A stretch of DNA of 64,000 nucleotides from Solen grandis (GCA_021229015.1 CM037787.1:37108720-37172719); one strand, 5' to 3'. Shown: positions 44,353 through 56,570, counted from the first letter of the stretch. Notes: generated by a model not told the origin, from the sequence alone. Translations and numbers: made by a program.

Positions 44353-44384
44353 CAGAAAGACCTATTGTTTTTGTAATGTTTTTT
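44289..44384 (+). repeat. 40-bp direct duplication at the viral/TE junction
   Basis: 44289-44328 and 44345-44384 are identical (start GCCTCTAGCAGAAAGACC, end GTAATGTTTTTT), 56 bp apart. The second copy belongs to the terminal hairpin CTTTCTGC-CTCTA-GCAGAAAG (44339-44359). This marks where viral sequence ends and the repeat family begins. Confidence 0.8.
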
Positions 44385-45960
44385 CTTCTTCTTATTATTA
44401 TTATTATTTGTCCTCCTTTTGAGGTTCAAATTAAAACAGGTTGCCAATAAGCCAGCAGCATGAAATTTTAACAGTGATCAGAGTGACTTTGGCCCTTTTG
44501 AAGGCACTAATTTTCATCTTCATATGAAGTCATGTGACGTCACAGTTGAAAAATACTACCAAATTTGGTTCGCGCTCTGCAGCCGTCAGTATTAGTCCAT
44601 ATGGCCTAATATTTTCACAGAAAGTGTAAATTAGGATGTAGATGTGCATAATAACTGAACTTTTCAAAATTCAAAAAGTTCGAGATTTTATGTCAAAATC
44701 GAGATTCGAACTTTGGTCATAAAAACATAATTTCGTATTACAAAGGCTCCTGATGAGCTAGAAGCATGACAATTGGACAGCATATGTGTCTTGGGATCTT
44801 CTTTGTCTTCCATGACAACTGACGTCGTATGACGTCATTTAACGTCAGAACGTCATAAACAATTTTGCATTTGAAAAACCCCGTTTATAGGCCCTGCAGG
44901 CTTTATTTTATGAGCGATTTACATGTAACCTTCATTTAATGTGCAACTTAGTGTCCCGTCGAACATGGTGATATCCGTTTCCGGAAAATCACAAAGGTCA
45001 AGGTCATATTTCAGTTATCGGTGTTTTCTTCGGCCTTAAATATCTCAAAAACGAAAAATATTTTATGAGACACTATGCGTATAATTTGTAGTGCTTTGAA
45101 AGGCCTTTCAGATGATATATAGTTTTTGAAGATCGGGGTTGAATCAGTTGAGTTATTGCAGAAAAACAAAAGTGTTGCAACCCTAGGCTCACTTAACTAC
45201 TTATATCTCGATAATTATTGATTTTTGTTAATAAGAGTATATAATAATTTGTAGATCAATGCCTGGCCGTTCTTTTGGTGTTTAAATTTTAAAGATTGAC
45301 CTAATATTCATTAAGTTATAGGGAAAAACAAACGATATGAACATATTTATCCCCGATTTTTGCCGTATGCTCAAGGTTTAACCGCCCGTATCTGCAAAGT
45401 GTTTAAAGATACATACAATTATGAAGCAAGGGAATTGTAGGATATGAAAAGACCTTTCTAACGGTACCTAGCTTTTTAAAATTAGACGTAATATAAGGAA
45501 GTTACATGAAAAATAAGAATTCAGTAAAACCGTACTTTCATGCACTCCCGCAGTAAGTCCCGATCACTTGATTGCTTTTTTCGAAGAAACTAATTTTTTT
45601 TTTTTTAAATAACAATGAACAATTTTTTTTGCATGATGTAATGCGGTTCTAATGATATGCAGATTTTAATGATCGGGCCATAAATTATAAAGTTATTTGT
45701 CAAAAGGCAATAATAGACATGAACATCTTTTAGCCGATTTTTGCCGTTTTCTTGAAAAATAACTTTCTTTATCTCAAAACCCGAAATAGAAAAGTTGAAT
45801 CATGAAACACGTGAAATGTTGGAAATATAAAGGCCTTTCTTTTTTTTAAATTGGACATCATATAAGGAAGTTAGATGAGAAATAAACATTAATTTATACC
45901 GTTCTTTCATGCACTTCTGCTGTTAGTCCTAATCACTTGGTTGCTTTTTTCTAAGAAATT
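44333..45960 (+). mobile_element. TGACGTCA repeat family, copy right of the viral element
   Basis: Terminal hairpin (44339-44359), a T-rich/(TTA)n tract, then GAGGTTCAAATTAAAACAGG, which recurs at 47411. Further in: ATGTGACGTCACAG, GGTTCGCGCTCTGCAGCCGT, GACGTCGTATGACGTCATTT and later GCGGTTCTAATGATATGCAG. No protein is encoded. It shares its first ~150 bp almost exactly with the copy at 47340. Confidence 0.65.
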
Positions 45961-45967
45961 ATTAATT

Positions 45968-46537
45968 CTTAGCTCACCTGAGCACATGTGCTCAAGATGA
46001 GCTATAAGAATCGATGACTGTCCGTTGTCCGTCCGTCCGTCAATCCGCCGTCCGTCCATCGTCCACAATTAGTTTGCACTCTAGCATCTTCATTTCTTAA
46101 GAATCATCTTCAAACTCTATGACAATGTTAATAGCCATATTCTTTTGGGCAAGTTCGATTTTGGCTGATATCTGTCAAATAGGTCAGAAGTTATGTCCCT
46201 TTTGTTATAAAAAATGTAATATTTCACTTTATTTGAACTCTAGCATCTTCATTTCTTAAGTAAACATCTTCAGTCTTTAGAACAATGTTTATAGTCATAA
46301 TTTTTCTGCCACGTTCGATAATGGCTGACATCTGCAAATTAGGTCAAGAGTTATGCCCCTTTTGATGTTTAAATTTGTGTGTTTTAAGCCAACAGGCTCC
46401 CTTTAGTTTGTGGAATTATAAATAATCTGATGGATTATGTCTTCAGTACAACTGCTATAATTTAGTAACTTGTACAGGTAAGGAAGGCAGTTTTTCTCAG
46501 GTAAGAGTCTTTAGGGCCACCTTGGCCCTCTTGTTGA
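45968..46537 (+). mobile_element. Short AGCTCACC-hairpin element
   Basis: Head hairpin TTAGCTCACCTGAGCAC / GTGCTCAAGATGAGCTA, then GTCCGTTGTCCGTCCGTCCG. Two internal units carry CTCTAGCATCTTCATTTCTT and GGTCA-A/GAAGTTATG-CC. It ends TTTCTCAGGTAAGAGTCTTT, AGGGCCACCTTGGCCCTCTT. This is the most compact full-looking member (about 570 bp); it interrupts the TGACGTCA-family sequence, which resumes at about 46540. Confidence 0.7.
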
Positions 46538-47339
46538 AAATATCATAAAGAACAATATTTTCATCATGATTCAATGCGGTTCTAATGCTATGCATATCTT
46601 AACGATCGTTTTATTAATTATGAAGTTATTTGTCGAATTGTAGTAGTTGACATGAATATCTTTTTGCCGAGTTTTGCCTTTTTGGGGGGAGGAATAAATT
46701 TATATATCGCAAAAAACAGATAGGTTTAAACATAAAGTAAGTACATGTTTGAATTCAGAAGACCTTTCTAACGGTATCTGGGTTTTTAAAATCGGACATC
46801 ATAGTTGCATAAAAATAAGAATTTCTGAAGAAAAAAAAGACAACATTTTTCCTTGTGCTTCTGCAGTTGATCCCACATATTATTCTAAATTTTATTTATG
46901 TTACATTAAAGATAAAATGTGATACAGTAATTTATTTTAATGCTCTGTGACCCCTTCAATTGAACAAGAAACTTCAATGAAGATATGAGAAATGAATATT
47001 TCGTAGAAAAGGAATCTTGTATACCTTTTTAGCATGTTAAGAGGGCTAGTGATACTTCATTCCCTTGCAGAACACGAAGATTGAGTATTATTGTAGTTAT
47101 CTTAAAGGTGGTTCTGGAAAAATTAGCATTATGAAATTATAACTGAAAACAAAGTCACATAATCCCTTTTGAATGCAATGACTTTAAAATTTAAATTATG
47201 TTATATGACATCACAGATTTCCTTTGCTATTTATTTATGTTTGCACTCTACAGCTGTCAATTCGGGACGGATTTTCTTCAATTTTTGAAGATGGTGTATT
47301 TTAGAAAAGTAAATAAGTTTGATCAGGTTTGACATGTTT

Positions 47340-50150
47340 GCAGTGAAGAAAGCCCTTTCTTTTGTCCAGAACAAAAGGAGTCTAGTTATTTTTTTTTTTT
47401 TCACCTTTTGAGGTTCAAATTAAAACAGGTTGCCAATAAGCCAGCAGCATGAAATTTTAACAGTGATCAGAGTGACTTTGGCCCTTTTGAATGCACTAAT
47501 TTTCATCTTCATATGACGTCAGGTGACGTCACAGCTAAAAATAGTGAAAAATGGTGTTCGCGCTCTACAGCCGTCATTTATGGTCAGAATTTCTTCAAGT
47601 TTTCACAGATGGTACATCTTGAAACTAAGGTGTGCATATCCTGTCAGCTAACCGAAATTCCGAAAGACCGAAGGTCTGTGGCTGAAATAAGATTCGAACA
47701 TAGGACCGAAAATTTCATTTTAGGATTAAAGAGCTTCAGGATGAGATAGAAAGTTGAAACTTACACAGATTGCAGTCTGCAGAATTTCTACATATATTTT
47801 GAGTCGTGACGTCATATGACGTCAAGTGACGTCATAAGCATACATCTTAATTTTCATTTTAGGGCAATGATTTCGACATTATGCCAGTTGTTCAGAATAA
47901 TGAAAATTTCAGAGTTATGACAGTAAAGTATGCGCTTTTGAAGAAAAGCATCTTCAGCACCCTATGACGTCATGTGACGTCAGAGCTAAAAATAGTGAAA
48001 AGTGGTGTTCACGCTCTAAAACGGCCATTTATGGTCGGATTTTTTTCAAATTTTCACAGATGGTACATCTTGAAACTAAGGTGTGCATATCCTGTCAACT
48101 AATCGAAATTCCGAAAGACCGAAGTTCTGTGGCTGAAATAAGATTCGAACATAGGACCGAAAATTTCATTTTACGATTAAAGAGCTTCAGGATGAGATAG
48201 AAAGTTGAAACTTACACAGTTTGCAGTTCTGCAGAATTTCTAAATAAATTTTGAGTCGTGACGTCATATGACGTCATGTGACGTCATAAGCATACTTCTT
48301 AACTTTCATTTTAGGGCAATGATTTCGACATGATGCCAGTTGTTCAGAATAATGAAAATTTCAGAGTTATGACAGTAAAGTATGCGTTTTTGAACAAAAG
48401 CATCTNNNNNNNNNNNNNNNNNNNNNNNNNNNNNNNNNNNNNNNNNNNNNNNNNNNNNNNNNNNNNNNNNNNNNNNNNNNNNNNNNNNNNNNNNNNNNNN
48501 NNNNNGATGTATTTTAGGATGTAGATTTGCACCGTGGCATTCAAATTTCCAAATTCGAAAATATAAAGATACCATGGCAAAACCAAGATTCGAACTTCGG
48601 TCCTAAAATTACATTTTAATGTTACAAAGCTCCCTGATGCGTTAGAAGCATGAAAATTGGACAGCATATCGGCCTAGATGTCTTCTTTCTATTTCTAAAA
48701 GGATTTTTTCTTAGGTTACGTGATTATGACGTCATTAAAACGACAAAAAGCAACTTTTTAAATTTTTTATTTCACTCTGGTATCAAGACTTTTGACTCAA
48801 TCTTTTTGAAAATTGTATTGCAGCGATTAAAAAGTTAAAATTTATAAATTCATGTATTTTTAATTTTCAATGACGTCAAATGACGTCAGATTTGACGTCA
48901 CCTTCAAAATTTTGTTCGCGCTCTAGAGCCTTCAATTTCGGTCCGATTATCTTGATATTTTCACAGAAGATGTATTTTAGGATGTAGATTTGCACCGTGG
49001 CATTCAAATTTCCAAATTTGAAAATATAAAGATATCATGGCAAAACCGAGATTCGAACTTAGGTCCTTAAATTACATTTTAATGTTACAAAGCCCCCTGA
49101 TGCGTTAGGAGCATTAAAATTGGATAGCATATCGGCATAGAGGTTTACATTCTTTTTTCTGAATGATTTTTTTTTAAGTCACGTGGTTATGACGTCATTA
49201 AAAAGACAAAAAGGCATTTTTTTAACATTTCTCTTCCTCTGGTATCATGAATATTGAATCAATCTTAATTGAAATCTTCAGAATTGATAGAGTTAAAATT
49301 GAACTGATGCATACTGCAAGAAATGTTTGATTTGTCACGTGATTATGACGTCATGAATACTAAAGCAAAAATTATTTTAAAAATTCATATAAAATCGCCA
49401 ATTAGATCAATGAACTTAAAATTTTCAAAAATGTCGAAAATTAGTAAGTTTATAATGGTTTTAAAATTTTAAGTTATTACGTCATCAAACGTGGCAGATG
49501 ATCATGTTTGATGGAACGCTTACTTGAAAATGTAAAAACAAACCTGTTCACATTCTCGAAGATATTTTTTTCTGGATTAATAGAATGTTATCTAATCATG
49601 TCCTTCCAAAACAGATACTTTTCTTTAGTCACTTGATTTTGACATCGTTGAAATATTAAAATCATTCATTTAAATACGAATTCGCGCTTCAGCGTCATGA
49701 GTATTGTGGCAATCTAAAGCATACCTTAAGAAATTTATGTTGTGTTTATTACAAAATTGATTTGTAAGCAAAATACATTAAAAAAAACCACATAAGATTG
49801 GACATATTCACTTTAAATAAGAAATATTGCCGTGCCTTGACATGCGCAGAAAAGTTCAAGTGATTACGTTATCAAACATGACCTATTCATGTTTTTCTTT
49901 ATAGGGCTAATTCATGAAAATATATTAATTTGAAGAAAGAAATGAAAGCGGTCACTGGGTTGGTTGAGCAAGATCCGATTGTTCTTTTGCAGGAAAGAGT
50001 GCCTGCGTTGAAAAGTGAATTGTGGTACATTTTTTACTAAAAGAGTCGCATTTACGATGAATTAGTAAAATTATACTAGAGCCAGAAAACCTATACGGAT
50101 AACTTATTGCATTTGCTTTCACGGCTTTCTGCAAACCTTAAGAAAATGAC
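47340..50150 (+). mobile_element. TGACGTCA repeat element with ~455-bp tandem units
   Basis: Left hairpin CTTTTGT-CCAGA-ACAAAAG (47359-47377), T run, then GAGGTTCAAATTAAAACAGG. Two near-identical units (about 47500-47950 and 47951-48402, period ~451 bp) and, after the assembly gap, two more (about 48506-48966, 48967-49400, period ~461 bp) follow. Each has TTCGCGCTCTA-AGC, AGATTCGAAC-TAGG and clustered TGACGTCA palindromes. A GGCTTTCTGCAAACCTTAAG segment at 50121 may be the other terminus. Short open frames repeat with the units and are not genes. Confidence 0.6.
48406..48505. other. Assembly gap (100 Ns)
   Basis: Exactly 100 N, the usual placeholder for a scaffold gap of unknown length. It falls inside the ~455-bp tandem units, so array copies are probably collapsed or missing. 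Confidence 0.99.
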
Positions 50151-50922
50151 AAATACATGTAGATCTACCTATTGATTTTTTATGTTTTCTAAATTTTTAA
50201 CGGTTTCTTTTTCTAAATCTGTAAAAATAAGGAAATATATAAAGCAAATGAATTGTTGAAAGTTTCAAGACGTTTATAACGTTAATTACATAGAACTAAG
50301 AAAGTATTTTCATAATTTTGCATACACCTCTGCCTTTGTTTCTATCTAATTTTGCAAATGTAAAACTCAATCAATTTAAAGGTTGAAAGTCATGAATTTC
50401 AAAGTATTTTTTTTCTTTTTTACAATTTCAATTGTGGGTCAAATTGCAATGAATATTTGTTAAGTAATATGCTTACGAAGAAAAAGATATTAAATAAAGT
50501 ATAAAAAAACTTTTAAAATTTATTGACTGACATAAGAAAAAAAAACTTGAGGATTGTATTATCTTAAAATTTTCCTGTTTTTTTTTTCTGCATGATAGTA
50601 AACTGTTGCGTAATCAAATAAGGTCCATATATATTCTTTCTCAGTATCTTCCTAAGGAGATGAAAATGAAAAAAATAATAAAAAATAAAGCTTAATTTTG
50701 AACATAAGTATATATTTATGATAATGATGATTTACGTATTAAATTAAACATTATTAGGCAACATTATTCCATTTCTTTGTATTAACTTATATATTCAATA
50801 CCTTTCAAATAAGCAAACGGAAAGCCGCTTCGTTTGTATCTTAAACAAACGACTTCTAGTTTTATATTTGCTTCCTTTTGATTAAAATACACTAATTTAT
50901 GTATATTTTGTAAAGTGTATGA

Positions 50923-50988
50923 AACACACACACACACACACACACTCGAGAGAGAGAGAGAGGGAGGGGGGAGAAAGAGAGAGGGGGG
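50923..50988. repeat. (CA)n followed by (GA)n microsatellite
   Basis: ACACACAC runs through 50945, then a CTC and GAGAGAGAG with G-rich interruptions. Confidence 0.85.
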
Positions 50989-51164
50989 ACATTGTGCTTA
51001 TCGTAAGCAGTCCATTAAAACAAATTTCTATATTTTTACGCAAGTAAAAGCAGGTTAATAACTTTGGGTTAATTGGCGTGGCATTAATATTTGATAATCG
51101 TTTATTAAATTTACTAGTATATACGAAATAAATACATCACCAACAAAAAAAAAAGAAAAAAAAA

Positions 51165-51440
51165 AAGGTCTGCATGTCGTGGGTTCGATCCTTATACGCG
51201 ACATACCAAAGTCGTAGAAAAATGGTACTGGAACTACCCCCTTGCTTCGAGCTCAGCATATTAGGGTAGTTCCGAGACTGGTTGGCCTGTTGTCAGGATA
51301 ATGCGACTGGGTGTGATATCATGCCATATGTCTACGGCGTGATACTGCAATGTGGCAGCACCATATCTGTCTCAAGCAGACATAGTCTCCAAATGTTTGA
51401 AATACTATCGTTGGACGTAAAACCCAATAAGTAAAGAGAC
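51165..51440 (+). mobile_element. tRNA-derived SINE with conserved core (mollusc type)
   Basis: The B box GTGGGTTCGATCCTTATACG near the start marks the tRNA-derived head (A box lost or truncated after an A-rich run). A core follows, with GATAATGCGACTGGGTGTGA and GCGTGATACTGCAATGTGGC, and a tail ending in GGACGTAAAACCCAATAAGT AAAGAG. Cores of this kind are shared by SINE superfamilies widespread in bivalves and other molluscs; I cannot name the exact family. Confidence 0.6.
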
Positions 51441-51717
51441 ATTAACAATAAAATCACTGTTCTCTCAGCGCTATCGGCGCTTTGATTTGAAAGCGAAATC
51501 TGTTGATAGAATGATGCGTAACACAATTTGGTTTACATCATGCGTCGTTGCATTATGCTTGATGCTTGGTGATATCCTTTATGGCATGGTACGTGCGGGT
51601 TAGCGTTAGTTAAATGTTGGATAGGCTGTTAGAACATTGTTATCGTATATATTCGTTCTTCAAGTTCTGTAATTATTCACAAGAAAAATATTTACAAATA
51701 ATTAAAGATTTTAGAAG

Positions 51718-51850
51718 GCACATACGAATGGTCACAAAGCACAATAACACTGTCATCAAAGACAATGCCGTTTTCATAAAGCACAATGGCACTGCCACTA
51801 AGCATAATATGGCATGGTTATCAAACACAATTTCATTCTCACAAACCATA
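51718..51850. repeat. Short degenerate tandem repeat (~22-24 bp)
   Basis: Five or six variants of CACAAAGCACAATAACACTGTC (as CATAAAGCACAATGGCACTGCC, TATCAAACACAATTTCATTC and so on). The 122-aa open frame over it (51614-51982) is explained by the repeat and is not called a gene. Confidence 0.45.
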
Positions 51851-52239
51851 ATGTCGTTATCACCAAGAAAATTGAAATTTTTGCTTAAATACCATTCCAT
51901 ACAAAGCCAAAGTTCAATTCCATGTACACCTACCTGTTGTCGAAAATTGAAGGTCATAGCAACCTCCTGTAAATCCATATAAAAAAAAGTCTAAATCGGG
52001 CGTGGCTAATTTTGACTTCAGGGCTATGATTTGAACAAACACAATGATTACTAGACAATGACGCCATGAAGTTTCTGACAAGAAGATTTTTAAAACTAAA
52101 CATTTAAACGACAAATCTGTGCGGTTTTCTGATATTTCAAGGGTCTAAACTGTAGATCTATTGGTTCAGTATTAGCTATAATCGAACTCTTCGGAGATTT
52201 TGTTGCCATTAACATTGTGTATAAGTAAAATGAAAATTG

Positions 52240-52565
52240 TTTAATAATTGCAAATGCTAGAGTTTAAACAAAACAAAATCTTGCATTTTCTGACTTTGGG
52301 CCAAATTAAATTATAAAGTTTGATAATGATTTCTCAAGAAATGAAGATGCTAGAGTACAAAACAGTTAAATCTGACATGTTTTAATTATAAAAGGGCCAT
52401 AATTCCTATATACGTTATAATCGAACATGGCCGAGTGATTATGGCTTTAAACATTGTCATAAAATTTGGAGATGAAGATGCTAGAGTGAAAACAAACTAA
52501 TTGAAAATGACGGACGATAGACATTCATCGATCCTGAGAATATGTGTTCATCTGAGCTAAAATCA
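52240..52565 (-). repeat. AGCTCACC-type element, minus-strand fragment
   Basis: Reverse-complement relatives of the 45968 element: AGAAATGAAGATGCTAGAGT, AAAGGGCCATAATTCC, AAACATTGTCATAAA, and the head-like GGACGATAGACATTCATCGA and GTGTTCATCTGAGCTAAAA at the right. Confidence 0.55.
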
Positions 52566-53869
52566 TAGACAATAATATAGGTCTTAAATCAAATAAACAT
52601 ATATATGTATTTGTATATATTTCCTACGTGAAGCCTTTAACATGCCTGCATTATAGTGATCGTGTTACCTTCCCGTGAATTTTGAGGATAAAAACTAACT
52701 GCAAAAAGCTTTTTCTTAATTAATCAGTTTAATTGAACTGAATTTGGAACTACCACAGACATCAGATTAGGTTATAGTTTGGGTTTATTTGGACGATTGA
52801 TCAGACTCTATTTGATCTTTGATGCATAGTCATCTTTCATCTATTGATGTTTTCGCCTAAAGAATTTACGGCCCCGTACCACACCCAAGGAAATGGAGAA
52901 AACACGACTTTAGTGAATTAACAGTAACTCAGGAAATATAATTAGCAATGAAAATACATTAATCCAGATGGAAAGTGGAAAATACAACCCTCCCAGTGTA
53001 CACGTTTAATTCTGAATACAATATGCATATATGCTGAAATACAAATATTGCGTTATATCAAAAACTGCGGAAGTGTTTTATGTCCCTCTCGCGTGCCATG
53101 ACGTTGACCAGACCCCTATTGCACGCCACGTGCGGCACAAGCATCTCTATACCCTCTCAAGTTAATTAAAATAAGCTAATTAATTAAAACACTATCTATT
53201 TACTTCAAATGGATAAGCATCAGTGTGTTGATGGTTTGATCCATTTCCTTCGTTGCATTGACCATCCAACATGGAAAAGATAGACACGTGGTATGTACTA
53301 AAATGTATATCAGATCTCTTGGGACTCAGGGTAACCTAGCCCGCGGTTATTTAGAACGATTCTGCATTGTGTATGAATTCAAATGGAATGGGATTCTCGA
53401 AAGGGTAGGTCATTACTGGAAAAATAAGTTTATATAAAACACTGAAATGTATCTATAAACACACGTTACTGGTCTTAGAGATTTAAATAAATAGGAATGT
53501 GTTTTATATGAAGCAGATAAGGATTCCCATGGAGACCTTGGACATCGAGAGACACTTGTTTTGTTGATGGACGTGTATTAATTACTGTTATGATTCAAAT
53601 AAATGAGGAGATTCATCGACTTGAAAAGATTAACTGGATATGACGAGATTGAAATCGTGACCTTTTTTTAACTATTGTATGGGATTCAGACAATATCATA
53701 ATCCAGACATTTATGATTATGAAACTTGGACAATGTAAATGAACAATATAGAACTATAAACAGATTATACCTCTCGTGGGAACCGGATGGATTTTGTAAA
53801 GGGATACAGATCAGACATTGCACGGAATTTTTTCAAGACGAAAGAAAGAGGAATCGATAACGACGTCGA

Positions 53870-53973
53870 AGCGGAAGTAACCGATGCTTAGAGTATGGTA
53901 TCAGGTCTAGGCCAGGATTACTTCCGGTTCGGCGATTGTACTTTCAAACCTCTAAATCCTCTATTTCACCATT
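53870..53973 (+). promoter_or_regulatory. Candidate host promoter / 5' UTR
   Basis: Two ETS-type motifs lie close together: GCGGAAGTAACCG near 53871 and its inverse TACTTCCGGTTCGGCG near 53920, in a patch richer in CpG than its surroundings and with no TATA box. They are followed by a short frame with a strong splice donor. ETS-containing TATA-less promoters are common for housekeeping genes. Speculative. Confidence 0.25.
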
Positions 53974-54018
53974 ATGACATTCGCATGTGGTTGCTGTGCA
54001 AGAATTTTGGCTAAAGGT
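53974..54018 (+). CDS. Possible first coding exon of a host gene
   Basis: ATG at 53974 begins 15 codons, MTFACGCCARILAKG, that run exactly into a consensus splice donor GT|GTAAGT at 54019. The ETS-containing patch lies just upstream. I cannot recognise the protein from 15 residues and cannot find the next exon in the AT-rich DNA downstream. A chance ATG plus donor remains quite possible. Confidence 0.25.
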
Positions 54019-54956
54019 GTAAGTCATTTTTCGATTCCAATATTTTGAAATTAATTCAAACTATTTTGCAATATTTAAGCAGTTTTAAAGTACGGTTTAA
54101 TAAGTTTAAATATTACGCGGGTTACCACTGATTTTTATTTTGGAAAAAATATATTTTTTGAAAGTCAAATCTATTTTAAGTATAATGTTAAAGGAAACCT
54201 CAAATTTTGAGAATTGTGTAATTGTTTAAAACATGGTTAAAATATATTTTCGAAATGCTGAGGGTAAAAATAAGTCACATTTTAATGTTTTTATGCAAAT
54301 TTAGCTAAATTTCAATACAAAGAAGTTTTAGTGAAAAAATAAACGTGGTGAAGTATACATTTTTTTACATTTTCAGAAAGCATTTATATTAGAGGATTGA
54401 ATCTGATTTTTTTTTTATCAGTAACAAAATATATATAATTTTATAGCCTTTTTGTAGTTTTTGTTTACAGTTTGGTCCTGACACAATGGCGGTTTTGGTC
54501 GTTTTGTATTTCCCATGCATTTTTGACAGTATTTACGCCAGTAACTGATAAAACAAGTACAAAATAAGTTACAAATTGTGATAAAATATTCCGAAAATAT
54601 TATTTTGATTTGTAATTTTAGTATTTAGAATGCAATCTTCCTAACATTTTAATACTTTGATTTTTTCAACAAACTTTAGGAAACAGTGGTCTTTTTCCTT
54701 TCACCATTTACCATTTGTCTCAGTGGACTGCTAACAATAAGCGCCAGTTCTACTTTCCCCTTTTCTCTTGCCTACTGTTTATAAGATTAAATGAATATGT
54801 GGAAGCAAATCTAAAACAACAAACTTTCATTATTTAAGTTTTTTTTTACATACACATGTACTTAAAAAAGGTGTATTATTATTATTCAATAAAACAAAAA
54901 TACATAAATAAATATCTTGTTTTGCAATAATAACAATAATAATAAAGATCGTAAAA

Positions 54957-55045
54957 TGTGTTCCACCGCTCGGACTCGAACCTACAGCCCTTTCAGAAAC
55001 CCTTTTTTGCCTACAGCCTAACTACTTTACCCACTGCACCAATGG
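54957..55045 (-). pseudogene. tRNA-like sequence, minus strand
   Basis: On the minus strand an A-box-like TTGGTGCAGTGGGTAAAGTA and a B-box GTAGGTTCGAGTCCGAGCGG are separated by about 45 bp. The intervening arms do not fold into a clean cloverleaf. Probably a tRNA pseudogene or SINE head. Confidence 0.45.
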
Positions 55046-55224
55046 GCCAATTTTTATGTAAGGGGATATCCGCCAATACTATAATTACTATTTCTAATTT
55101 CCATTACTTGAATTTCTTATTTCAATTGTTAATTTGCAAATTGTAACACTGCATTTGCTAAATACATTTATCTAATTACTATTACACATAATTATATTTT
55201 TTATTTACCAACACCTAATGAGCG

Positions 55225-55320
55225 AGTTCCATATCTACAAGTTACGGAACTACAAAATACAAATCTACAAGAAACGAATCTACAAATTACAAAATCTACA
55301 AGTTACAAATCTACCAATGT
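55225..55320. repeat. Short tandem repeat, AATCTACAAGTTACA
   Basis: Five to six variants of a 14-18 bp word (ATCTACAAGTTACGGAACT, AAATCTACAAGAAACG, AATCTACAAATTACAA and similar). Confidence 0.65.
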
Positions 55321-55554
55321 AAAAAGTACACGCAAGGTGGCGCTTCTAATCGTGGAATTCCCATCTAAAAATAGACCTCACGAGTGTTTTCTTACTTTAT
55401 TTTCAGCTTCTTGCAGACATAGTTAGGCAAATGTCACGAAATATTTCTTGTTGCTATTACAATATTAAGTATATTTCTCTGTCACTAACTTGGCGATTAT
55501 GACATTATTATGTTATAAATAATAATGATGATTTGTTTTGGTGAATATAAAAAA

Positions 55555-55700
55555 AATAAACAGGATGGCCCTAAAGACGCTCACATGAGAAAAACTGCCT
55601 CCATTGCCTGAACAAGTTACTAGAGTCGTTAACGCCGCTACAGAATCAGTTTTCGCGGATACAACAGTCTTTGGTGCCTAGTAATGCTACAAAGTTCCAT
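55555..55700 (-). repeat. End fragment of an AGCTCACC-type element, minus strand
   Basis: GATGGCCCTAAAGACGCTCA, CATGAGAAAAACTGCCTCC and CCTGAACAAGTTACTAGAGT are the reverse complement of the right end of the 45968-46537 element (ACTTGTACAGG...CAGTTTTTCTCAGG...CTTTAGGGCCACC). Confidence 0.65.
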
Positions 55701-55919
55701 TTAGTATAGTGTGACAAAAATAGCCAGGACACCTCGTACTTTCGGTACTTTGATCATATAAATGAATTAGTTACAGTTAGGCCCCTTGCAACTTTCAATT
55801 TCGTCAAATAAGATGAACTTTTTGTGTATCTTCGCGTACGTATTTATTTTAAATAGATTTTATCTATCATTGTATCTATAAACCACAAGTAGGCTGTTTT
55901 ACATCTTCATTTCTGATTT

Positions 55920-56570
55920 ATTGGAATGCTGCCAGCTACCATAGTGACTCGTTACATTCCGTAATCAGATCGGGAATTCTCGGGAATCCGCTAGGGGCAG
56001 TATAAGCAGAAGGCGGAGTTTTATGGATCATGTGACTGACCGTCTTGTATATAAGCCATGTTCTGGTCGCAGTCAGGGAGGACTGTTGTATCCATCAAAG
56101 AAGTAGCGCCGGTACAGCTCTGGGTAAACGTTTGTTGGGACTGTTGAGGGTTACAGCCGTGGAACTTTGGGTCATTAAGACACTGATGTTTTCCTTTCCT
56201 TCTCTCGGGAGCCCCGCTTCATTGAGAGGTTGGGAATCAAAGTCAGCGTCGTGCGTCTCGGGTTGCATGTTGTATTCCTTCTGTGTCTATGGGTGCATAG
56301 AAGACGGGTCTAACCTCCAAAGTCTTGGAAGCCTCGCTTTATTGACTATAGGAGTGTTGAGACCGCTTAAACCTTAGGGGTTTGAAAGCCTGTTTTTACC
56401 ACCGGGTAAATAGGACCGTCTTCAGAACGACGGTGGCGTTGCAGCGCCGGTCTTCATAGCACCAAACCTCACAGCGCGTAGGCTTCAGGAAGCAAGCCTT
56501 CAGAGCGCCTGGCCCTCAGAGAGCTTAAGGATGCAGAGAGCCTTAATTACTTGAATGTGGCATCTCTGGA
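55920..56570 (+). other. GC-rich block with TATA box, possible LTR/leader
   Basis: A GC-rich island of about 650 bp with GGGAATCCGCTAGGGGCAGT, TATATAAGCCATG (near 56048), CTCTCGGGAGCCCCGCTTCA and GGAAGCCTCGCTTTATTGAC. The AGCC-CGCTT-ATTG motif also occurs at 13600 in the other GC-rich block. A 110-aa open frame (56045-56377) lies across it but has no recognisable motif. I suspect an LTR-type promoter/leader; a ncRNA or host exon is possible. Confidence 0.3.

Noticed and set aside
44740..44790. Hammerhead ribozyme-like CTGATGAG
   Set aside because: The word lies in a dispersed repeat where sister copies read CTGATGCG, and no matching GAAA core or three-stem fold is seen.
47513..48200. Two similar 78-aa open frames, 451 bp apart
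   Set aside because: The similarity comes from the tandem DNA unit; the same frame is not open in the later units and it has no recognisable domain.
51614..51982. 122-aa open frame
   Set aside because: Covers a 22-24 bp degenerate tandem repeat and lacks coding features.
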